Source: Chloroflexota bacterium (GTDB taxonomy: Bacteria > Chloroflexota > Anaerolineae > Anaerolineales > UBA4823). From it: 37,295 nucleotides of DNA. The DNA is taken from NCBI GenBank assembly GCA_029557965.1, contig JAKQIM010000037.1, positions 1 to 37,295 on the forward strand. Direction: 5' to 3'. The translations under genes and the position numbers were made by a program. Position 1 is the first letter of the stretch, and each line of letters opens with the position of its first letter. Below are positions 1 through 11,631 of the stretch, piece after piece. Under the pieces are notes generated by a model, which was not told the origin of the DNA, ran no database searches, and saw only the letters and a program-made list of their open reading frames with translations.

Positions 1-297
1 GGCCAGCAGGCCATCATGCACCTCCGGCCCGCTGGCTGCCCGCCACTCGATCTCCACGGCATGTACGGCGTCGCTGATCGGCCGCGTGGCAGCCAGCTTC
101 CAACCGGCCTGCTCATCCAAAACGTAGGCTTCCAGCAAATACGCAGAAAGTACTTTGCGCAGTTGCAGCCTGAACACCACCGTCTGCTGCCCATCCACTT
201 CCATATACCCCTGGAAGATGTCGTGCTTGTCCCGGCTCCCCATACGGATCGAATTGGGATCGAAGTAGAAGCGGGCATGGGACGAATCATTTTCTCC
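1..297 (-). pseudogene. LamG/ConA-like domain fragment, 5'-truncated, runs off window
   Basis: On the minus strand one frame is open from about 297 to the window edge and encodes a convincing domain interior: it contains ARFYFDPNSI, then HDIFQGY, VFRLQLR and ISDAVHAVEIEWRAA. This pattern resembles the second half of LamG/concanavalin-A-like jelly-roll domains found in large secreted Chloroflexota proteins (from memory). There is no plausible start codon in this frame, and the first half of the domain is missing because the frame runs upstream into the coding end of the GGR-family gene. An ATG at 290 overlaps the upstream stop as ATGA and follows a strong GAAGGAG, but it is in a different frame whose translation is rich in W and C and looks like a shadow. 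The fragment is therefore either a remnant or a gene disrupted by a small frameshift near its start. The 3' end lies outside the window. Confidence 0.55.
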
Positions 298-1450
298 TTC
301 CTTGGAGGTCGCCCCGCAGCAGGCCGGCCAGGGTGACCACGGCCTGGAAGATTGCAATGCCCAGGAAGAGGGGCAGGGTGCCAAAGATGCGCAAGATGAC
401 CTCGGGGTAATGGGCGCGGTCGTTGAGCAGGTCGGTAAAAGCCTGGGTGGCGTAAGGGTTGCAGACGCCAAAGAGGTAGCAGAAGGGAAGCAGGTGGTGG
501 AAAAGGAGGGCCAGCCCGGCAGCCCACAGGTGATCGGCCCCGATTTGGCGAAAGACCTGTGGCTCGTAGCGCGCCAGTTGGCCTGAAAGGATGGCTTCGG
601 CGGCCAGGCGGCCGCTTTGGATGGCAAAGCGGATGCCCTCGCCGGTGAAGGGGTCGACCAGGCCGGCGGCATCGCCGACCAGCAGGCTGCGGGTAGTGGC
701 CAGCGGCTGGCGGCGCAGGTAAATGGGCAGGGGATGGCCGTGCAGGGGCACACCCTCCAGCGAGATGCCGTAGCGCGCCATGACACGGCGCAGGGTGGCT
801 TGCAGCTTGCCGGGGCGGGGGTGAAAAGAGCCGATGCCAACCGAGAGGTGGTTCGCTTTGGGGAAGATCCACAGGTAGCCGAGATAAATCTCTCCGAAGA
901 TGAACAGGGGGGCGTTGCGGAAACGGCGCATGACCGCTTCGGGCGGGGTGACCTCGGCTTCGATGGCGGCGCCGAGGGCCTTCTTACGGCGCAGCCCCAG
1001 GGCGTGGGCAACGACTGAATTGGCGCCATCCGCGGCGACCAGGTAGCGGGCCTCGTAGCGCTCGCCGGTGCGGGTCTCAACCACGAGGCGATCTGTTTCT
1101 TCGATGACGCGCTGCACGGCGGCCCCCTGGCGGATCTCGGCCTGGGTGTGGGCCAGGAGGTGAAAGTCGAACTGCTGGCGCATGACCAGGTTGATGGGAG
1201 ATTTGGGCAGGGGGTGGGTGATCTCCAGCTTGCCGAGGGCGTAAGAAACCGAGCGGGCATGCGATTGGATGACCGGTTCGAAGGAGAAGGGGAACTGCTT
1301 GAGCAGATCGACCGGGATCCCGCCGCCGCAGGCTTTGTAACGCGGCAGTTTCTCTTTCTCGAGCAGTAAGACCCGTTGGCCGGCTTGCGATAAGAAGTAA
1401 GCGGCGGTGGCGCCGCCGGGGCCGCCGCCGACAACGATGGTGTCGTACAT
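287..1450 (-). CDS. Geranylgeranyl reductase family FAD-dependent oxidoreductase
   Basis: 387-residue flavoprotein. The N-terminus has the dinucleotide-binding Rossmann motif VVGGGPGGATAA (residues 6-17) followed by the acidic LLLEKEK strand end. The second FAD motif, VGDAAGLVDPFTGEGI (about 258-275), is diagnostic of the geranylgeranyl-reductase/digeranylgeranylglycerophospholipid-reductase branch of the PHBH superfamily. The C-terminus is hydrophobic (LPLFLGIAIFQAVV), consistent with membrane association. Family members reduce isoprenoid double bonds in lipids, quinones or chlorophyll side chains; the actual substrate cannot be told from sequence. It lies two bases downstream of guaB and is probably co-transcribed with it. 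Its last codons overlap the LamG-like fragment at the window edge, so the true C-terminus may have been altered by that junction. Confidence 0.88.
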   Translation of the reverse strand: MYDTIVVGGGPGGATAAYFLSQAGQRVLLLEKEKLPRYKACGGGIPVDLLKQFPFSFEPVIQSHARSVSYALGKLEITHPLPKSPINLVMRQQFDFHLLAHTQAEIRQGAAVQRVIEETDRLVVETRTGERYEARYLVAADGANSVVAHALGLRRKKALGAAIEAEVTPPEAVMRRFRNAPLFIFGEIYLGYLWIFPKANHLSVGIGSFHPRPGKLQATLRRVMARYGISLEGVPLHGHPLPIYLRRQPLATTRSLLVGDAAGLVDPFTGEGIRFAIQSGRLAAEAILSGQLARYEPQVFRQIGADHLWAAGLALLFHHLLPFCYLFGVCNPYATQAFTDLLNDRAHYPEVILRIFGTLPLFLGIAIFQAVVTLAGLLRGDLQGRRK

Positions 1451-1451
1451 A

Positions 1452-2897
1452 TCAGATCACATTCACGTCGTGGGGCCTCGATTCGCTCCAACCGGCTGGG
1501 GTGATGCGGATGAATTCGGCCTTGGCGTGCAGGGCGTCGATGGTTTCGGCGCCGGCGTAGCTCATGCCAGAGCGCAGGCCGCCCACCAACTGGTGCAAGA
1601 TGTCGGCGACGCCGCCGCGGTGGGGGACAAGGGCTTCAACGCCTTCGGGGACGACCTTTTCCCACTCATCCGGTTCGATCTCGCCCTGCTGTTCGATCTC
1701 TTTGCGGGCCACGTTGGCGGTGAGGGAGGCCATGCCGCGCACCACCTTGAAGCGGCGGCCATCGCGCACCACGGCCGCGCCGGGGCTTTCATCGGTGCCG
1801 GCCAGCAGGCTGCCCAGCATGGCGCTGGCAGCGCCAACCGCCAGGGCCTTGGTGAGATCGCCGGAATTGCGGATGCCGCCATCGGCGATGATGGGCAGGC
1901 CCAGGGCTTTGCCAGCCTTCGAACAGTCATCCAGGGCGGTGAGCTGGGGCACGCCGTAGCCGGTGACGATGCGGGTGATGCAGATGGAACCGGCCCCCAC
2001 GCCAACCTTGATGGCATCGGCGCCGGCCTGGGCCAGGTCTTGCACGCCCTGGGCGGTGGCGACATTGCCGGCGATGACGGGCGTGTGCGGGAATTGCTGT
2101 TTGAGCTGCTGCACCATGCGGGTGACGTGTTCGGCGTGGCCGTGGGCAATATCGATCACCAGCACATCTACCCCGGCGCGCACGCAGGCTTCGGCGCGCT
2201 GCAGGTCGCTGGAGCGCACGCCGATGGCAGCCCCCACGCGCAGGCGGCCTTTTTCATCCTTGGTGGCCTGGGGATGCTCTTGCAGTTTGACGATATCTTG
2301 CGCAGTGACCAGGCCCACGATGCGGTCTTCGCTATCCACCAGGGGCAGTTTCTCAATGCGGTGTTCGTGGAGCTTGATGCGGGCGGCATCGAGGGGCTCG
2401 CCGGATCCGGCCACCACCAGGCGTTCTCGGGGGGTCATGACGCTTTCGACCCTGGCCTCGGCCTGGGGGGCCAACAGCAGGTCGCGGGCGGTGACCATGC
2501 CCAATACGTGCCCGGCGGCGTCGGTGACCACCAGCCCGCCAATGCCCGATTGGGCCATGTGCAGGCGAGCCTCGGCCAGGGTGGCGCCGGGTTGAATGGT
2601 GACCGGGTGCTCGACGATAAAGCTTTCGGCGCGCTTGACTTTGGCCACCATTTCGGCCTGGCGTTCAACCGGCATGAAGCGATGCAAGATGCCAATGCCG
2701 CCGGCCTGGGCCATGGCGATGGCCATGGGGGCTTCGGTGACGGTATCCATGTTGGCGCTGATAATGGGGATGACCAGGCGTATGCCTGGCACAAGCCAGG
2801 TGGATGTATCGACGGCAGAGCGGCTGCGGATGAGGGAGCGCTTGGGGACGAGCAGGACATCATCGAAGGTCAAACCGATCTCAGGACGCAGGTTCAT
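1452..2897 (-). CDS. guaB: IMP dehydrogenase family protein
   Basis: 481 residues, the usual IMPDH length. It opens with the conserved [10 protein letters not shown] and carries two CBS domains inserted after the first barrel strand (about 95-215). The catalytic loop reads [11 protein letters not shown] with the nucleophile at Cys306; the Thr two residues later is kept, while the intervening Thr of the usual CTTR is Ile. The flap ends with [14 protein letters not shown] and [17 protein letters not shown] converts IMP to XMP with NAD+, the committed step to GMP. One oddity is that the Arg-Tyr dyad of the mobile flap, which activates water, aligns with Glu411-Trp412 in [12 protein letters not shown], and the preceding segment (RGMASLTAN) differs from RGMGSLGAM. 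The start is set by GGGAGG about 6 bases upstream of ATG. An alternative is a GuaB-like paralogue or a CBS-containing GMP reductase. Confidence 0.88.
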   Translation of the reverse strand: MNLRPEIGLTFDDVLLVPKRSLIRSRSAVDTSTWLVPGIRLVIPIISANMDTVTEAPMAIAMAQAGGIGILHRFMPVERQAEMVAKVKRAESFIVEHPVTIQPGATLAEARLHMAQSGIGGLVVTDAAGHVLGMVTARDLLLAPQAEARVESVMTPRERLVVAGSGEPLDAARIKLHEHRIEKLPLVDSEDRIVGLVTAQDIVKLQEHPQATKDEKGRLRVGAAIGVRSSDLQRAEACVRAGVDVLVIDIAHGHAEHVTRMVQQLKQQFPHTPVIAGNVATAQGVQDLAQAGADAIKVGVGAGSICITRIVTGYGVPQLTALDDCSKAGKALGLPIIADGGIRNSGDLTKALAVGAASAMLGSLLAGTDESPGAAVVRDGRRFKVVRGMASLTANVARKEIEQQGEIEPDEWEKVVPEGVEALVPHRGGVADILHQLVGGLRSGMSYAGAETIDALHAKAEFIRITPAGWSESRPHDVNVI

Positions 2898-2976
2898 GAG
2901 GGCCTCCCTTGAAAATGTATGCGAATGGGATGACAGGAACGATCTTAGCTGTTACTGCAATTGTACTTGATTTCCT

Positions 2977-5900
2977 TCAGCTTTCGGCCTCGGTCGCAAG
3001 GGGCGTGTCGGCCAACTTGAGCAGGGCGGTCAGCAGCAGCTCGCGCCAGGCCGGGTGGATGGTGCCGGGGAGCCAGATGGCATTCTTGCCGCTGCGCGCT
3101 TCGGGGATGCTCGGGGGGATGGGGCGGGTAGCGCCTTCGGGGATGGGCGGGTAGCGCAGGATGATCTGCCCGTTCTCGTTGCTGACGGAGACCAGGCCGG
3201 CTTTTTCGGCCAGCAGCTTGAGCTTGAGCTGGTAGAACAGGTTGACCACCGGCTCTGGCAGGGGGCCAAAGCGGTCATTGAATTCTTCGACCAGGGTGTC
3301 CACCTCATCCAGCCCGGCGAGATCGGCAATGCGGCGGTAGAGGCGCAGGCGCGAGTCGCGGTCGGGGACGTAATCGGGCGGGATGTTGACGGTGAGGGGC
3401 AGGTCTACCGATACGGGCAGAGAGATGCCGGGCTGCTCGCCGGTGAAGGCGGGGGGCAGGCTGGGCAGGGCGGCCTGTTTGCCGGGCGGCAAGGATATGC
3501 CGGGCGGCATGTGCGCCTGGCGCAGGCGGCGGACGGCATCTGCCAGCAAGCGGGTGTAGAGATGGAAGCCCACGGAGGCAATCTGGCCGTGTTGGCGCAT
3601 GCCCAAGATGTCGCCGGCGCCGCGGATCTCCAGGTCGCGCATGGCGATGGAGTAGCCGGCCCCGAGCTGGGTGTTTTCGGCAATGGTTTCGAGGCGTTGG
3701 CGGCCTTCGATGGTGGGCGGGCGGCGGCGGTGGCGGAAGAAGTAGGCGTAGGCGCGCTGGGCGCCGCGCCCTACCCGGCCGCGCAGTTGGTAGAGCTGGG
3801 CCAGGCCAAAGGTATCGGCGCGGTCAACGATGAGGGTATTGGCATTGGGGATGTCCAGGCCCGATTCGATGATCGAGGTGCACAAGAGGATATCCACATC
3901 GCCAGAGGTGAATTCTTCCATGCGCTGGGCCAGGCCTTGCTCGGGCATTTGCCCGTGGGCCACCGCCACGCGGGCTTCGGGCACCAGCTTCTCGAGGTGG
4001 GCGCGCATGGCGCCGATGGTCTGGACCCGGTTGTGGACGAAGAAGATCTGCCCGCCGCGTTCCAGCTCGCGCAAGATGGCCTGGCGCACCAGGCGGGGCG
4101 AATAGGGGCCGACATGGGTGATGATGGGCAGGCGCTCTTCGGGCGGGGTGTTGATGGTAGAGATGTCGCGCACACCGGTGAGGGTCATGTACAGGGTGCG
4201 GGGAATGGGGGTGGCGGTGAGGGTGAGCACGTCGACCTCGGTGCGCATCTTCTTGAGGGTCTCTTTGTGCGAGACGCCGAAGCGCTGTTCTTCATCTATA
4301 ATGAGTAGCCCAAGGTCTTTGAAGCGCACATCCTCTTGGATGAGGCGGTGGGTGCCGATGATGATATCCACGCTGCCTTCAGCCAGGCGGAAAAGGATCT
4401 CGCGCTGCTGCTGAGGGGTGCGGAAGCGAGAAAGCATCTCCACTTCAACCGGGAAGGCAGACAGGCGCTGGTGAAAGGTGCGGTAGTGCTGTTGGGCCAG
4501 CACCGTGGTGGGCACCAGGATGGCAACTTGTTTGCCATCGGTGACGGCTTTGAAGGCCGCGCGCAGGGCCACCTCGGTCTTGCCGTAGCCCACGTCGCCG
4601 CAGATCAGGCGATCCATGGGGCGGGCGTTTTCCATGTCGGTCTTGACCTCTTTGATCACGCGCAGTTGGTCTTCGGTCTCAACATAGGGGAAGCTGGCCT
4701 CCAGCTCTTGCTGCCAGGGGGTATCGGTGGGGAAGGTGTGGCCCTGGACGACGCTGCGGCGGGCATACAGCTCGAGCAGGTCTTGGGCCACCTCGAGCAC
4801 GGCCTCTTTGACCCGGCTCTTGGTGTTGCGCCATTCCACGCTGCCCAGGCGAGAAAGCTCGGGCTGGCGGGCATCAGGGCCAACATAGCGGGTGAGGCGG
4901 TCGGCCTGGTAAACGGGCACGTAAAGCTGGTCGCCCTCGGCGTATTCGACGCACAGGTATTCGCGCTCGGTGCCGTCGACGATGCGGTTGACCAGGCCGG
5001 TGAAACGGCCAATGCCGTGATCGACGTGGACGACAATATCGCCGACTTGCAGGTCGGCATAGGCGGCCTCGGGGGCTTCGGCGGTGGGGCGGGCGCGCGG
5101 GCGCGGCTCGGGGCGGCGCCAGCCGAAGAGCTCGCCATCGGTGAGCAGGTGGGCGGGGGTGAAGGCGGGCGGGGTATAGGTGAAGCCCTCAGACAGGGAG
5201 CCTTCCAGGAAAAACAGGGAGGGTGGTGTATCAGAGGCTGGAACGTATTGTTCGGCCCACAATTCTTGCAGGCGGGCGGTCTGGCGTGAGACGATGATCA
5301 CGGGCTCATTCTGGGTCACCAGGCGGGTGATATGCTCAATGGCCAACTTCAGCCGCCCGCCAAAGCGCGGCCCAGCCAAGAAGTGATCGGCAGTTGGGGC
5401 CCCACCTCTTGTTGGGGCTTCTTGTTCTTCCAGGCCGGCGTAGCCCAGGTCGAGGCTGGCTTTGCTAGCCAGGGTATCTTCGATCTCGCTCCAGGTCAAA
5501 TAGGGGATGGGGAAATCGGCCGGCAGTTCGCCATCTTCCACGTAATCTTTGCGCAGGCCAACGGCTTGCTCTTCCACTTCGCCCACGGTATCGCGCACGG
5601 CCTGGGCGTCGTCCAGCAGGACGATGGATTGGCGGGGGAGGTAATCGAGCAGGCTGGCGGGCGTGGGGTGGAGGATGGGCAGGTGAAACTCAGAGATGGG
5701 CGACTGCGGGCCGGTGCCTGGGGGCTGGTCGGCGGGGCCGGCGGGGGTCAGGTATTCGCGAGCGGGGGTGATGACCAGGCGTTGTGCGGCCTGGGTGGTG
5801 CGCTGGGTGGCGGGATCAAAATGGCGCAGGGTGTCGATCTCGTCGCCGAAAAATTCGATGCGGGTGGGCTGGCTTTCGGCCGGGGGCCAAAAATCCAGCA

Positions 5901-6480
5901 GGCCGCCGCGGCGGGCGAACTGCCCCGGCGTGATGACGGTGTTGACGGTCTCGTAACCCAGGTTGATCCACAGGCGGATCAGCTCGTCGGGCGAGATGAC
6001 CTGGCCGGGCTTGAGGCTGCGCAGGGCTTTCAGGAAGTCGCGCCGGGGCAGGGTGCGGGTCATCACAGCGCGGGCCGGGGCAACGATGATGGGGTGGACG
6101 GGGGGCATGGGCGCGCCGGGGACGTGATAGGAGGCAAGGACGGTGAGAACGGCCAGGCGGTCGCGGCGGGTGTTGGGCCCCCAGGCGGCGTTTTCATAGA
6201 AGAGGGGGTTGGGTTCAGGGAAGAAGAAGCGGGCGGACTCTGGCGCCCACATGCCCAGCTCGTCTACCAGGGTAAGGGCGTGGTCGGTACGGTCGGTGAG
6301 CAGCAGGATGGGCCGCTCCAGGCTGGCGTGCAGGGCGGCGAGCAGGGCCAGGCGCGCCGAGCGGCGCAGGCCAAGCGGCGGTATGGACTGCCCGCTTTGC
6401 AGGGCTTGCAGCAGGTCGGCGGTGTTATCCTGGATGGCATGGGTCAGGCTGCTGAGAGCGTTTGTGGGGTCAGGTGTCAT
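2977..6480 (-). CDS. mfd: Transcription-repair coupling factor Mfd
   Basis: 1167 residues, full length for Mfd. The order is a UvrB-like N-terminal module; the RNA-polymerase-interacting domain around residues 475-545 (DIVVHVDHGIGRFTGL, then YAEGDQLYVPV); a RecG-like SF2 translocase with Walker A GDVGYGKTEVA near 630, DEEQ box (IIDEEQRFGV) near 730 and TATPIPRTL; the TRG region; and a C-terminal TRCF domain. Mfd displaces RNA polymerase stalled at DNA lesions and recruits UvrA through its UvrB-like part, starting transcription-coupled repair. It starts 4 bases after the pth stop, with only a weak ribosome site, so translation is probably coupled. guaB follows about 80 bases downstream in the same direction. 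No motif is visibly missing. Confidence 0.97.
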   Translation of the reverse strand: MTPDPTNALSSLTHAIQDNTADLLQALQSGQSIPPLGLRRSARLALLAALHASLERPILLLTDRTDHALTLVDELGMWAPESARFFFPEPNPLFYENAAWGPNTRRDRLAVLTVLASYHVPGAPMPPVHPIIVAPARAVMTRTLPRRDFLKALRSLKPGQVISPDELIRLWINLGYETVNTVITPGQFARRGGLLDFWPPAESQPTRIEFFGDEIDTLRHFDPATQRTTQAAQRLVITPAREYLTPAGPADQPPGTGPQSPISEFHLPILHPTPASLLDYLPRQSIVLLDDAQAVRDTVGEVEEQAVGLRKDYVEDGELPADFPIPYLTWSEIEDTLASKASLDLGYAGLEEQEAPTRGGAPTADHFLAGPRFGGRLKLAIEHITRLVTQNEPVIIVSRQTARLQELWAEQYVPASDTPPSLFFLEGSLSEGFTYTPPAFTPAHLLTDGELFGWRRPEPRPRARPTAEAPEAAYADLQVGDIVVHVDHGIGRFTGLVNRIVDGTEREYLCVEYAEGDQLYVPVYQADRLTRYVGPDARQPELSRLGSVEWRNTKSRVKEAVLEVAQDLLELYARRSVVQGHTFPTDTPWQQELEASFPYVETEDQLRVIKEVKTDMENARPMDRLICGDVGYGKTEVALRAAFKAVTDGKQVAILVPTTVLAQQHYRTFHQRLSAFPVEVEMLSRFRTPQQQREILFRLAEGSVDIIIGTHRLIQEDVRFKDLGLLIIDEEQRFGVSHKETLKKMRTEVDVLTLTATPIPRTLYMTLTGVRDISTINTPPEERLPIITHVGPYSPRLVRQAILRELERGGQIFFVHNRVQTIGAMRAHLEKLVPEARVAVAHGQMPEQGLAQRMEEFTSGDVDILLCTSIIESGLDIPNANTLIVDRADTFGLAQLYQLRGRVGRGAQRAYAYFFRHRRRPPTIEGRQRLETIAENTQLGAGYSIAMRDLEIRGAGDILGMRQHGQIASVGFHLYTRLLADAVRRLRQAHMPPGISLPPGKQAALPSLPPAFTGEQPGISLPVSVDLPLTVNIPPDYVPDRDSRLRLYRRIADLAGLDEVDTLVEEFNDRFGPLPEPVVNLFYQLKLKLLAEKAGLVSVSNENGQIILRYPPIPEGATRPIPPSIPEARSGKNAIWLPGTIHPAWRELLLTALLKLADTPLATEAES

Positions 6481-6484
6481 AGGC

Positions 6485-7141
6485 TCAAGATGGATCGCTG
6501 TTGTTCGAGACGTTATACAGGTTCATGGCTTTGTTCAAACCACCGGTGACAAAGGTGAGAACGGCCTCGCAGGCCCTATCGAGGGTGGGTTCGATGATCT
6601 CAAGTTGTGAGCGAGAAAAATCTTGCAGAACGTAATCGGCGGCTTCCATGCGGCCGGGTGGGCGATCGATGCCGATGCGCAGGCGGGGGAAGTCCTCGCT
6701 GCCGAGGCGTTCGATAATGGACTGCATGCCTTTCTGCCCGGCAGAGCCGCCGGTTGGGCGCAGGCGCAGGGCCCCCAGCGGCAGGTCCACATCGTCGTAG
6801 GCCACTATCAGGTTGGCGGGGGGGATTTTGTAGAAGCGCATGAGAGAGCCGACGGAGGAGCCCGAGTCGTTCATGTAGGTTTGGGGCTTGGCCAGGATCA
6901 GGCGGCAATCTTGATAATTGGCTTTGACCAGCAAAGCGCGCCCTTCGAGGCGCGAGAAGGACTGGTTTAAGCGGGCCGCCAGGCGGTTGAGCAACATGAA
7001 GCCCACGTTGTGACGGTTCTTCTCGTACTGGCGTCCGGGGTTGCCCAGGCCGACGATCAAGAAGGGCTCGCCCGAGCCGGCGGGCTGAGGCTCGGTGGGG
7101 TTGAGGCGCAGGTTGCGGATGGTGGCAAAAATATCATTCAT
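6485..7141 (-). CDS. pth: Peptidyl-tRNA hydrolase
   Basis: 218 residues, with a 26-residue N-terminal extension ahead of the usual FLIVGLGNPG start. The enzyme cleaves the ester of peptidyl-tRNA released from stalled ribosomes. Active-site positions of the E. coli enzyme can be matched with a constant offset of 24: Asn10 to Asn34, His20 to His44 (RHNVGF), Asn68 to Asn92 (MNDSG) and Asp93 to Asp117 (AYDDVD). Asn114 falls on Lys138 in GGSAGQKGM, a substitution at a substrate-contact position. No good ribosome-binding site precedes the annotated ATG, so the true start could differ within the extension. The neighbour mfd follows after 4 bases; a secreted protein gene lies just upstream. Confidence 0.95.
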   Translation of the reverse strand: MNDIFATIRNLRLNPTEPQPAGSGEPFLIVGLGNPGRQYEKNRHNVGFMLLNRLAARLNQSFSRLEGRALLVKANYQDCRLILAKPQTYMNDSGSSVGSLMRFYKIPPANLIVAYDDVDLPLGALRLRPTGGSAGQKGMQSIIERLGSEDFPRLRIGIDRPPGRMEAADYVLQDFSRSQLEIIEPTLDRACEAVLTFVTGGLNKAMNLYNVSNNSDPS

Positions 7142-7176
7142 GGCGAGGCGGTAAGGGCGGTGGTGGGGTGGATTGG

Positions 7177-7869
7177 TCAGGAACGGTTCCTGCTCCAGCG
7201 GCTGAAGGCCAGGTAGAGGCCCAGCAAGAGCAAGAGGCCCAACCCCACCAGGGCGCCAATTCCCACCGTTTGGGCCAGGGTAAGGGTCGAGATCTCAGCT
7301 GGGTTGGCGGGCAAGGCGGTGGGGGCCAGGACAGCGCGGGTGGGTACGGGCGTGGGGGTGGGGGTAGGCGGTTCTGGCGTTGGTTGGCCGGGCACAGGCG
7401 TGGCGGTGGGCATGGACGGGAGCGGGGTATCGGTTTCGATGGGGGTGTAGTTGCGCACGCGCAGGCCCGGAATGGTGACCGTTTGCTGGTTGCCTTCGCG
7501 AAAGGTGGCTACCAGGCGCAGGGTATAGTTGCCATCGGTGATGGTGGTGGTATCCCATTCAGCCAGCAGGCCGTTGGAAACGGGCAGGGTGCTGTATTGG
7601 ATGAGGAACCAGGTGTCGGTGGGGTCGTTCGTATAGGCAAATGACAGTTCGGACGATTGGAGGCTGCCGGCGGCGGTATAACCCATGATGGGCACCTTGC
7701 CTTGCAAGACCTGCCCCCCCAGGGGTGCGGAGATGCTGATCTGGGTGGAAGTGGTGCTGACCGGGGCAACGGTGACCTGGGGAAGGACGCGCTCAAGGGG
7801 CCGGGCTGCGGTGGGGCGGGGCAGGGCCAGGAGAAAGATCAAAGAAAGGAGCAGCCAATTCGCGCGCAT
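7177..7869 (-). CDS. Secreted, C-terminally anchored protein with Ig-like domain
   Basis: 230 residues of unrecognised function. It has a signal peptide (ANWLLLSLIFLLALP, with likely cleavage near TAARP) and an all-beta middle section of about 110 residues (GGQVLQGKVPIMGYTA, then AEWDTTTITDGNYTLRLVATF) that reads like an Ig-like/Big-type fold. A Pro-Thr-rich linker follows (TPEPPTPTPTPVP), then a single C-terminal membrane span (IGALVGLGLLLLLGLYLAF) ending in basic residues. This architecture fits a protein displayed outside the membrane and held by the C-terminal helix. It ends 35 bases before pth and points the same way, so it may head the pth-mfd-guaB transcription unit. No catalytic motif is visible. 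Confidence 0.75.
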   Translation of the reverse strand: MRANWLLLSLIFLLALPRPTAARPLERVLPQVTVAPVSTTSTQISISAPLGGQVLQGKVPIMGYTAAGSLQSSELSFAYTNDPTDTWFLIQYSTLPVSNGLLAEWDTTTITDGNYTLRLVATFREGNQQTVTIPGLRVRNYTPIETDTPLPSMPTATPVPGQPTPEPPTPTPTPVPTRAVLAPTALPANPAEISTLTLAQTVGIGALVGLGLLLLLGLYLAFSRWSRNRS

Positions 7870-8175
7870 GGCAATTGCTTACTATATCACAAATGGCTGA
7901 GTGGGGGAAGGAATATATTCCTGCTAATGGCATTCTGGCAATTACGCAAGGATGCCTTGCAGCAGGGCGGCGGATTGGGTGTTGGTTGGCAGGTGATGAC
8001 AATAAAAGTTAACCGGAGATGATGATTGGGGTCAGAATAGGAAATTATCAGTGTACCGCTCGCAAAAAAACCTTTGGGTGTGGTAAACTATACGATTGGT
8101 TGCATATTTTAAAACATAATCGAGAACGCCGAGCTATGTTTTTTACAAAATCTATATTTGTTTTGGAGGCAAAGT
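7870..8175. promoter_or_regulatory. Divergent intergenic region upstream of ppdK
   Basis: This 306-base gap separates the minus-strand secreted-protein gene from plus-strand ppdK, so it must carry both promoters. Visible elements are a 12-bp perfect palindrome GGAATATATTCC (7910-7921), a small hairpin GCAAGG-ATG-CCTTGC (7946-7960), a TATAGT-like minus-strand -10 close to 7869, and an AT-rich stretch (8085-8160) before ppdK. No -35/-10 pair with good spacing could be assigned with confidence. GGAGG at 8165-8169 is the ppdK ribosome-binding site. Confidence 0.4.
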
Positions 8176-10941
<2,766 letters not shown>

Positions 10942-10950
10942 GCGATTCAA

Positions 10951-10996
10951 GAAAATAAAAAAGAGCGGCGCCGAAACGCCGCTCTTTTTTATTTTC
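10951..10996. terminator. Bidirectional intrinsic terminator, perfect 20-bp stem
   Basis: A perfect inverted repeat pairs 10951-10970 with 10977-10996 around a 6-base loop (CCGAAA). The GC core GAGCGGCG/CGCCGCTC is flanked by A6 on one side and T6 on the other, so both strands give a stem followed by a U run. It lies between the convergent ppdK and oxidoreductase gamma-subunit genes and should stop transcription from both sides. Confidence 0.95.
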
Positions 10997-11005
10997 AGGA
11001 TAGAA

Positions 11006-11614
11006 CTAGACAGAGGTCGGGGGGATGACTTCTGGCTCGTGGCCGTTGGCACCGGGGGTGGCTTCAACGGTCAGCTCGCCGCGGGCAAAAGCTGCGCCCT
11101 GGCGGATGGCTTCGATATTGGGTTTGAGAAATTTGCGGTGGCGCTCGGGGAGGTGCACGTCGAGGCCTTTTTCCAGCGCTTCGATCGATATGACAGGCAG
11201 CTTTTGCAAGAGCGCGCCCAGCATGACCATGTTGAGCAAGCGGCGGTTGCCGAGCGATTCGGCAATCTCTTGGGCGGGGATCATGAGCCAATCGACGTCT
11301 GTACGCGTGGGCTGGCGGTTGACCAGAGATGAGTTGACGATCATCACGCCGCCCGGGGCAATGCGATCCTCGAACTTGTCGAGGGAGGGCAGGTTCATGA
11401 TCACGGCTGCCAGGGGGGTGCGGGTGAGCGGTGAGCCAATCTCTTCGTCTGAGATGATCACCTGGCAGTTGGCGGTGCCGCCGCGCATTTCGGGGCCGTA
11501 AGAAGGCATCCAGGTAACAGCCAACCCGGCATCCATGCCGGTGAAGGCCATGATCTGCCCGGCGAACAAGGCTCCTTGACCACCAAAACCGGCGAAGACA
11601 ATTTCAGTCTGCAT
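11006..11614 (-). CDS. 2-oxoacid:ferredoxin oxidoreductase, gamma subunit
   Basis: 202 residues from the chosen start. It begins with MQTEIVFAGFGGQGALFAGQIM, the glycine-rich signature of the gamma domain of pyruvate/2-oxoacid:ferredoxin oxidoreductases, and contains WMPSYGPEMRGGTANCQVIIS, also typical. The start at 11614 is preferred over an upstream in-frame ATG at 11713 because it has GGAG about 8 bases upstream and because the upstream 33 residues overlap the beta subunit and look non-coding. It is the last gene of the ferredoxin-alpha-beta-gamma operon, ending just before the bidirectional terminator. The complex oxidatively decarboxylates a 2-oxoacid to acyl-CoA and reduces ferredoxin. 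Confidence 0.92.
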   Translation of the reverse strand: MQTEIVFAGFGGQGALFAGQIMAFTGMDAGLAVTWMPSYGPEMRGGTANCQVIISDEEIGSPLTRTPLAAVIMNLPSLDKFEDRIAPGGVMIVNSSLVNRQPTRTDVDWLMIPAQEIAESLGNRRLLNMVMLGALLQKLPVISIEALEKGLDVHLPERHRKFLKPNIEAIRQGAAFARGELTVEATPGANGHEPEVIPPTSV

Positions 11615-11631
11615 GCTTATTCTCCATTCTC

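Noticed and set aside
16..336. Plus-strand 106-residue ORF at the left edge
   Set aside because: It is antisense to the LamG-like frame and the GGR gene end, has no recognisable motifs, and the minus-strand frame matches a known domain pattern.
8071..8120. Sigma70 promoter directly upstream of ppdK (TTGGTT with CATAAT, or TTTGGG with TATACG)
   Set aside because: Spacers of 13 and 10 bases are too short for a functional -35/-10 pair.
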